Shown piece by piece: positions 8,118-12,255 of a stretch of 12,255 bases of DNA (its first letter is position 1; each line of letters starts with the position of its first letter). The notes beneath the pieces were generated by a model that searched no databases, was not told the origin of the DNA, and saw only the letters and a list, made by a program, of their open reading frames with translations. The translations under genes and the position numbers were made by a program. The stretch spans positions 1 to 12,255 of the forward strand of contig CAJXTM010000028.1 of the NCBI GenBank assembly GCA_913061385.1, in the 5' to 3' direction. Source of the stretch: an uncultured Rhodopirellula sp. Its GTDB lineage: Bacteria > Planctomycetota > Planctomycetia > Pirellulales > Pirellulaceae.

Positions 8118-9508
8118 GATCCCCCATGGTTTATCCCCGCCCTCAACAACCTTGTTGGCATTCTCCGTTGACAAGACGAAGCCTTCTTCGTGGTACTGGA
8201 GCGGCGCTGGCATTGCCGTGGCTGGAAGCCATGATAAAGACAAAAGCATCGGCAGCAGAGAAGGATGGAAGCAATCCGACCGATGCTCCCCTACGAATGG
8301 CGGCCTTATTCGTGCCCAATGGTGTCCGCCAAGACCAATGGACCCCAACGGAAACGGGACACAACTATGAACTTTCGCCCACCCTACAACCTCTGGCAAA
8401 ACTAAAAGACCAACTGCTAGTGCTGACCAATCTGTGGAATCAGGGAAGCAATATCGGGGATGGTCACTACGTCAAAACGTCGGGTTTCCTAACCTGCACG
8501 ACCATCAATAAATCTCTGGGAATCGACCTGAACTGCAATGGTCAGTCCATGGATCAGGTCGCAGCAAACCACGCCGGTAGACAGACTCCGATCCCTTCGC
8601 TGGAACTGGGCATCGATCCAGTAACCACAGGTGTGGACACGAACGTTGGCTACACCCGTGTTTATGGATCACACATAGCGTGGTCGGGACCGACCAGTCC
8701 CTTGGCCAGGGAACTGAATCCAAAAATGGTCTTTGAACGACTGTTCCGTGCATCGAACCCGAAAAAAGAAACGATTGCACGCGACCGCTTGCTTTTAGAT
8801 CGTGTGCTGACAGATGCCAAAGAATTGAAACAGAAGCTCGGAGCATCCGATCGGCAGCGAATGGACGAATACCTGCAATCAGTTCGATCCATTGAAAAGC
8901 GACTTCAGAATCAACAGTCAGGCGCCATCAGAAATTGGCGTCCGCTGGTCGATCTTAAACCAAAAGATCGGCCAGATCCGGATGCTCCCGATCAGTACCC
9001 AGAACAGGTACAGTTGATGTTGGACATGATCGCTTTGGCTTTCCAAACCGATACCACACGGGTCTGCACGTTCATGTTTGGTAACGCCGTCAGTGGTCGC
9101 AACTTTTCATTCCTTGAGGGCGTCACCGGTGGGCATCACGATACGTCCCACCACCAAAACAGCGAAGACAAATTGCGACAGTATCAATTGATCAACCTGT
9201 GGCACATACAGCAGTATGCGTACCTGCTTGAAAAGCTCGCAGGGATGCAGGAACGCGACGGAACGGTACTCGAAAATTCGATGATCTTGTATGGCTCGGG
9301 TTTGCGTGACGGAAACAGTCACAACCCACACAATCTGCCGATCCTTGTTGGCGGCAGCGGCAGTGGCAAAATCGCAACAGGACAGCATCTGCAGTATGGA
9401 CCGGATACGCCACTTGCCAATTTATATGCTGGCTTGCTGAATGCATTTGACAAGAAAACAACGAATTTTGCCGACAGCACCGAGATATTGCCGGGAGTGT
9501 TGACCTAG
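8114..9508 (+). CDS. DUF1552 protein, Tat-exported partner of the haem protein
   Basis: 464 residues. The ATG at 8114 overlaps the stop of the upstream gene (ATGA, 8114-8117), implying translational coupling. Residues 20-25 (TRRSLL) followed by RGTGAALALPWL form a twin-arginine signal, so the protein is folded before export. That suits a cofactor- or metal-bearing protein. The body is a full-length DUF1552 domain: MAALFVPNGVRQDQWTP near 62-78, a long central helical region, and two conserved histidine-rich segments, GHHDTSHH at 340-347 and YGSGLRDGNSHNPHNLP around 393-409. The family is distantly related in fold to DUF1501/sulfatase-like proteins, but no reaction is known, and I do not assign one. 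A second in-frame ATG at 8126 could also serve; both keep the Tat motif. The gene ends 184 bases before the convergent hydrolase gene. Confidence 0.93.
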   Translation: MRSPMVYPRPQQPCWHSPLTRRSLLRGTGAALALPWLEAMIKTKASAAEKDGSNPTDAPLRMAALFVPNGVRQDQWTPTETGHNYELSPTLQPLAKLKDQLLVLTNLWNQGSNIGDGHYVKTSGFLTCTTINKSLGIDLNCNGQSMDQVAANHAGRQTPIPSLELGIDPVTTGVDTNVGYTRVYGSHIAWSGPTSPLARELNPKMVFERLFRASNPKKETIARDRLLLDRVLTDAKELKQKLGASDRQRMDEYLQSVRSIEKRLQNQQSGAIRNWRPLVDLKPKDRPDPDAPDQYPEQVQLMLDMIALAFQTDTTRVCTFMFGNAVSGRNFSFLEGVTGGHHDTSHHQNSEDKLRQYQLINLWHIQQYAYLLEKLAGMQERDGTVLENSMILYGSGLRDGNSHNPHNLPILVGGSGSGKIATGQHLQYGPDTPLANLYAGLLNAFDKKTTNFADSTEILPGVLT

Positions 9509-9673
9509 ATCATCCGCGTGCTGATGCAATTTCGCCCGACCTGACAGCAACGTTTCCACCGTGAAGCACACAAGTCTCGATTTGCAATGCATCGGTCTGC
9601 CAACTACAAAACTCGTTTGCCTCATTGCAGTTCCAACAGTCGTTGCACTTCGACCCCAAACGACAATTCAACT

Positions 9674-9690
9674 GCAGGAGGGGCGCCTGC
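9674..9690 (-). terminator. Possible short hairpin after the hydrolase gene
   Basis: GCAGG (9674-9678) and CCTGC (9686-9690) are inverted arms around a 7-base GC-rich loop, two bases past the stop of the minus-strand hydrolase gene. On the minus strand the bases after the stem are AGTTGAATTGT, so there is no proper T run. It is a weak candidate. The rest of the 9509-9692 gap holds nothing recognisable. Confidence 0.2.
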
Positions 9691-9692
9691 CT

Positions 9693-11729
9693 TTAGTGCT
9701 TGACTTGCCACTTCTCATCAAAGAAGTCAGCGGCAACGACCTTTCCTGGCCATAACGAATCCGCCGGCGTTTTAAGATCGATAATCGCCCAGTCCGGCAA
9801 TTTGGGTACCTGACGTGCGTTATTCAAATAAGCATATTCCCGATAGGTAAATCCGCTATTGAGCACCACATATCGGCTGGGATTGGCTGGATTAGGATAA
9901 ATCATTGCCGGAACATGATCGGCAGCACTGAATTTTTGGTCGCCCATCCTGACATGCTCGTCTGTCCATTCAATGGGTAATTTCTCGATTACAGATTTCA
10001 TAACAGCATTGCTTTGTGGGTCACCGAACAATATCAGGTGATTGTTTTTCAGATCATCTTGCGTGATTTCGGTATCGTCTTTGACCACGGCATCACCGCG
10101 AAAGTGTCGCCGCCACTCGACGACCAGATGCTTCAGTTCGGACTGTGTCCAGCGGCCAACCAATTCCTGTCGTGCCTGACCAGTTGGCCTGACAACGATA
10201 AATGAATCCATGAAGGCGTCATCGATCGGACCCTGTAAGTTGTGGACTTTTTGCAAACCTTTCACTTGTGGCTGTCCCAGTCGCCAGACTCCAGATTCCC
10301 GATATAAATCGCACTGCCACGAACCATCGGTTTCTGGTTGAGACGCAATGATGGGCGTCTGCTTTGATGAAGAAAAAGCGATTGAAACAGGTTGGTCGGG
10401 ACGAAAAGAGCTACGGCCGGCTGGGATCGACAATCGTAAACTTGTAACGTTATTAGCGTTGATTTCGATCGCATTGTTCTGAGGAATCAGTTTGGCCCGG
10501 ACCGTGGATGGTTCCCAATGCTGATCCATGCCAGTCACGGTCAACCAATGCAACCGATTATATTTGAGAGTGAATGTGGCAAAGTGCAATTCAGTAGGCA
10601 ATTTTGCACGCCCCACCTCAGCCAGGTGGTCCATTTTCTCCTCAATGATTTTTATCGAGACTGGGTCAATCGTATGCTTGGTCTCAGGTCCGATGATATG
10701 AGTGAGCTTAAGGTTTCGTTGAGCGAGCGCAGTTTCCATGATATCAGCGGCTTGTTTTTGGATATCCAATTCACCGCTGTACGCCACCGTTGGCAATTGA
10801 TACAGATTGTCGGCGTAGCCCGGGCAGTCGTACATTCTCCAAAGCTTTCGTTCAAAATCTGTGGGTGTCAGAGTTTCCTTCTGAAAAGAACGCAGGAACT
10901 CTGGCGTTTCCGAAAACCCAGCTCCAGGGTTGGCCGCAAAAAACAGGTCAGAATAGTGAACCGCCATTTGCCAGCACCCAGCGCCTCCCATGGAAAAACC
11001 TCGCACTGCGATTCGATCATCGTCGATCTTGTAATGCTGACTGGCATGTTCCAACGCTTCCAATACATCCACCTCACCAGCAAATTTGAAGGCATTGCTA
11101 TAGCGACCATAAGGATGCAGAACAATTGTATCTTGAGGAGTGAAGCGACCAGGTCGGATCATACGTTCTGCGATGAACACCGACTCGCTCGAGCGCTCAC
11201 CCCGCCCATGGAACCACAAGTCAAGCCGATACCGCGTGTGACCCACGTCAGTGTATGAATCGGGAATCACAAGACCATAAGGCTGCACAGTACGGTCAAT
11301 GCGAGAACGGAATCCACGAACAACAAGTCCTTTTTGGGTGGTCCAAGGAGCCTCACCCTTCAACAGTGCTTCCGCGCGGTTTTGGCCTTCGGCAAGTATT
11401 TTACTGGCATTTTTTACATCGCGAACGGAAAAGAGCTCTCGATACTGAACACCATGATCGACCGCCCGCAAGAAAATCTCTACATCGGGTAACAGATCCA
11501 CCGTCCGCTGGTCACTTCGTTGCCTTAGTTGTTTGACCAACTGACGCAAATTTTTCAGACCAGCTTCCAATCCCTTTCGTTCCTGTTCCGTCAGTTGCAC
11601 ACCAACTGGTGGCACAGCCCGAACCTTTTCCGGGATGTTATCCTGCAGTCCATCTGCCCGCACCAGTATGCAAGACATCGAATAAGAGCAGACTGCGACC
11701 AGAGCCAGGTAAAGTAGTCGGTGTTTCAT
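9693..11729 (-). CDS. Secreted alpha/beta hydrolase, prolyl oligopeptidase-like
   Basis: 678 residues from the ATG at 11729. The frame stays open to 11846, but the extra 39 residues look like noise, while starting at 11729 gives a classic signal peptide ([19 protein letters not shown]). Residue numbers use this start. A helical, charged segment follows at ~45-75. The alpha/beta hydrolase domain has LWFHGRGE at 171-178 (a probable oxyanion loop), the nucleophile elbow GFSMGG at 244-249 with S246, an acid at E320 or D322 in SGELD, and H352 in TKHTID, so the triad appears complete. The C-terminal ~300 residues begin with a beta-rich stretch and continue as a second alpha/beta-like region ([14 protein letters not shown]). 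There is no N-terminal propeller as in true prolyl oligopeptidase. It is probably an esterase or peptidase acting outside the cytoplasm. It follows the P450 gene by 142 bases on the same strand. No strong ribosome binding site is seen. Confidence 0.88.
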   Translation of the reverse strand: MKHRLLYLALVAVCSYSMSCILVRADGLQDNIPEKVRAVPPVGVQLTEQERKGLEAGLKNLRQLVKQLRQRSDQRTVDLLPDVEIFLRAVDHGVQYRELFSVRDVKNASKILAEGQNRAEALLKGEAPWTTQKGLVVRGFRSRIDRTVQPYGLVIPDSYTDVGHTRYRLDLWFHGRGERSSESVFIAERMIRPGRFTPQDTIVLHPYGRYSNAFKFAGEVDVLEALEHASQHYKIDDDRIAVRGFSMGGAGCWQMAVHYSDLFFAANPGAGFSETPEFLRSFQKETLTPTDFERKLWRMYDCPGYADNLYQLPTVAYSGELDIQKQAADIMETALAQRNLKLTHIIGPETKHTIDPVSIKIIEEKMDHLAEVGRAKLPTELHFATFTLKYNRLHWLTVTGMDQHWEPSTVRAKLIPQNNAIEINANNVTSLRLSIPAGRSSFRPDQPVSIAFSSSKQTPIIASQPETDGSWQCDLYRESGVWRLGQPQVKGLQKVHNLQGPIDDAFMDSFIVVRPTGQARQELVGRWTQSELKHLVVEWRRHFRGDAVVKDDTEITQDDLKNNHLILFGDPQSNAVMKSVIEKLPIEWTDEHVRMGDQKFSAADHVPAMIYPNPANPSRYVVLNSGFTYREYAYLNNARQVPKLPDWAIIDLKTPADSLWPGKVVAADFFDEKWQVKH

Positions 11730-11871
11730 CTTGAAATTTATCCGCGCAGGAAAGAGATTCAATACTCGAATTGTAGCCCAACCTAACCGGTGAAGGTGCC
11801 AGAACCATGTGACGGGGCCATCTGCACACGACAATATCAGCGGCACATCTGAACGGCAAATCCTAACGTTG

Positions 11872-12206
11872 TCACTCCTGCCTCAAACGCAGCCGTACTC
11901 GAGTGCCATCCAACGGTTTTGTCGAGACGCCCGCCTTGGGTTCATTGTCTTCGGCAACCGCCTCAAATTCGAATAACTTAACAATACCACCCACCACGAG
12001 TGACGCCTCCAACTCGCTCAAATGCTTCCCTGGACAGACCCTCGCGCCATGTCCAAATCCAAAATGCAAATGATCTTTGCTGCAGCCGCTCTCGTCGATG
12101 GTGTCCCAGCGTTCTGGGTGAAATTCGTCGGCTGGGTAACCCGTTTTGCTTTCGCCCCAAAATTCCTCCACACGATTCGAATACCATACATCGAGGGGTA
12201 CATGTG
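11872..12206 (-). CDS. Cytochrome P450, C-terminal part (cut by contig end)
   Basis: The frame runs into the adapter at 12207, so only about 110 C-terminal residues are real. They begin with a stretch reading [11 protein letters not shown] and end with [12 protein letters not shown]. Diagnostic motifs are FHPERW (the PERF-like arginine segment) and the haem-binding loop [12 protein letters not shown], whose cysteine is the thiolate ligand, followed by the long L helix [22 protein letters not shown]. Cytochromes P450 insert one oxygen atom from O2 into a substrate; the substrate here cannot be told because the binding-site half is missing. The wording of the haem loop and L helix recalls eukaryotic microsomal-type P450s more than typical bacterial ones. 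The GTG at 12171 is an internal codon, not a start. No redox partner gene is visible. The hydrolase follows on the same strand and may be co-transcribed. Confidence 0.9.
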
Positions 12207-12255
12207 CTGTCTCTTATACACATCTCCGAGCCCACGAGACCGAGGCTGATCTCGT
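12207..12255. other. Illumina Nextera adapter, index and P7 sequence (artefact)
   Basis: Bases 12207-12225 are the 19-base Tn5 mosaic end as read through an insert, and 12226-12240 (CCGAGCCCACGAGAC) is the Nextera read-2 arm. Bases 12241-12248 (CGAGGCTG) equal the standard Nextera N710 i7 index, and 12249-12255 (ATCTCGT) is the start of the P7 primer. All 49 bases are therefore library construct, not organism DNA. Any peptide translated across this point (for example one containing MCIRDS or LLYTSPSPRD) is spurious. Confidence 0.98.

Noticed and set aside
10518..11258. A 246-codon plus-strand open frame
   Set aside because: It lies antisense inside the hydrolase gene, whose frame carries the catalytic motifs; it shows no recognisable family or ribosome binding site.
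11730..11846. A 39-residue N-terminal extension of the hydrolase
   Set aside because: It would bury the signal peptide; the internal ATG at 11729 gives a normal secretory start.
1..12206. CRISPR array, tRNA, rRNA, transposase, phage or defence genes
   Set aside because: No repeat-spacer pattern, RNA gene signature or mobile-element protein motif was seen on either strand.
11978..12249. Open frames on both strands running through the right-hand end, with MCIRDS, YKRQ or LLYTSPSPRD peptides
   Set aside because: These peptides are translations of the Nextera adapter; upstream of it the real frame is the P450.

Overview
The window looks like a piece of a Planctomycetes genome. The best evidence is the co-oriented pair at 6183-9508: a secreted c-type haem protein with the DUF1587/1595/1592/1588/1585 arrangement, followed with a 4-base overlap by a Tat-exported DUF1552 protein. 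This pairing is typical of that phylum. A secreted PQQ-like beta-propeller protein with an extra C-terminal domain, a secreted alpha/beta hydrolase, a WD40 protein and an 'SITDEQ' leucine-rich-repeat protein also fit. Base composition is moderate and genes are spaced apart, with no sign of a phage, plasmid, insertion sequence, CRISPR array, tRNA or rRNA. The last 49 bases (12207-12255) are not genomic. They are Illumina Nextera adapter, index and P7 sequence, so real sequence ends at 12206 and the fragment is probably the end of a shotgun or metagenome contig.

Layout: (1) 2-451 (+) is the 3' end of a WD40-type propeller gene, convergent with (2) a nucleoside monophosphate kinase (609-1655, -) that carries an unusual N-terminal domain and looks eukaryote-like. 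(3) 1656-2065 is mostly non-coding. (4) 2066-2760 (-) is a leucine-rich-repeat gene broken by at least one single-base frameshift. (5) 2933-4489 (+) is the PQQ-like propeller gene. (6) 4490-5030 holds a possible decayed coding stretch and a perfect 7+1+7 palindrome before (7) a PPP-family metallophosphatase (5031-5930, +). (8) 6183-9508 (+) is the haem protein/DUF1552 operon, convergent with (9) a secreted alpha/beta hydrolase (9693-11729, -). (10) Upstream of the hydrolase, on the same strand, is the C-terminal end of a cytochrome P450 (11872-12206, -), cut by the contig end.

How the genes relate: only the haem protein and DUF1552 protein are firmly linked as one transcription unit, and both are predicted to act outside the cytoplasm. 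The hydrolase and PQQ-like propeller protein are also exported and could belong to the same periplasmic or surface degradation physiology, but nothing in the sequence proves a shared pathway. The kinase and the P450 have features that recall eukaryotic (protist) proteins, and acquisition by transfer is a reasonable but unproven reading. I did not find a clear new multi-gene system. The points most worth a second look are the domain fusion in the kinase, the frameshifted repeat gene, the palindrome upstream of the phosphatase, and the adapter at the end.
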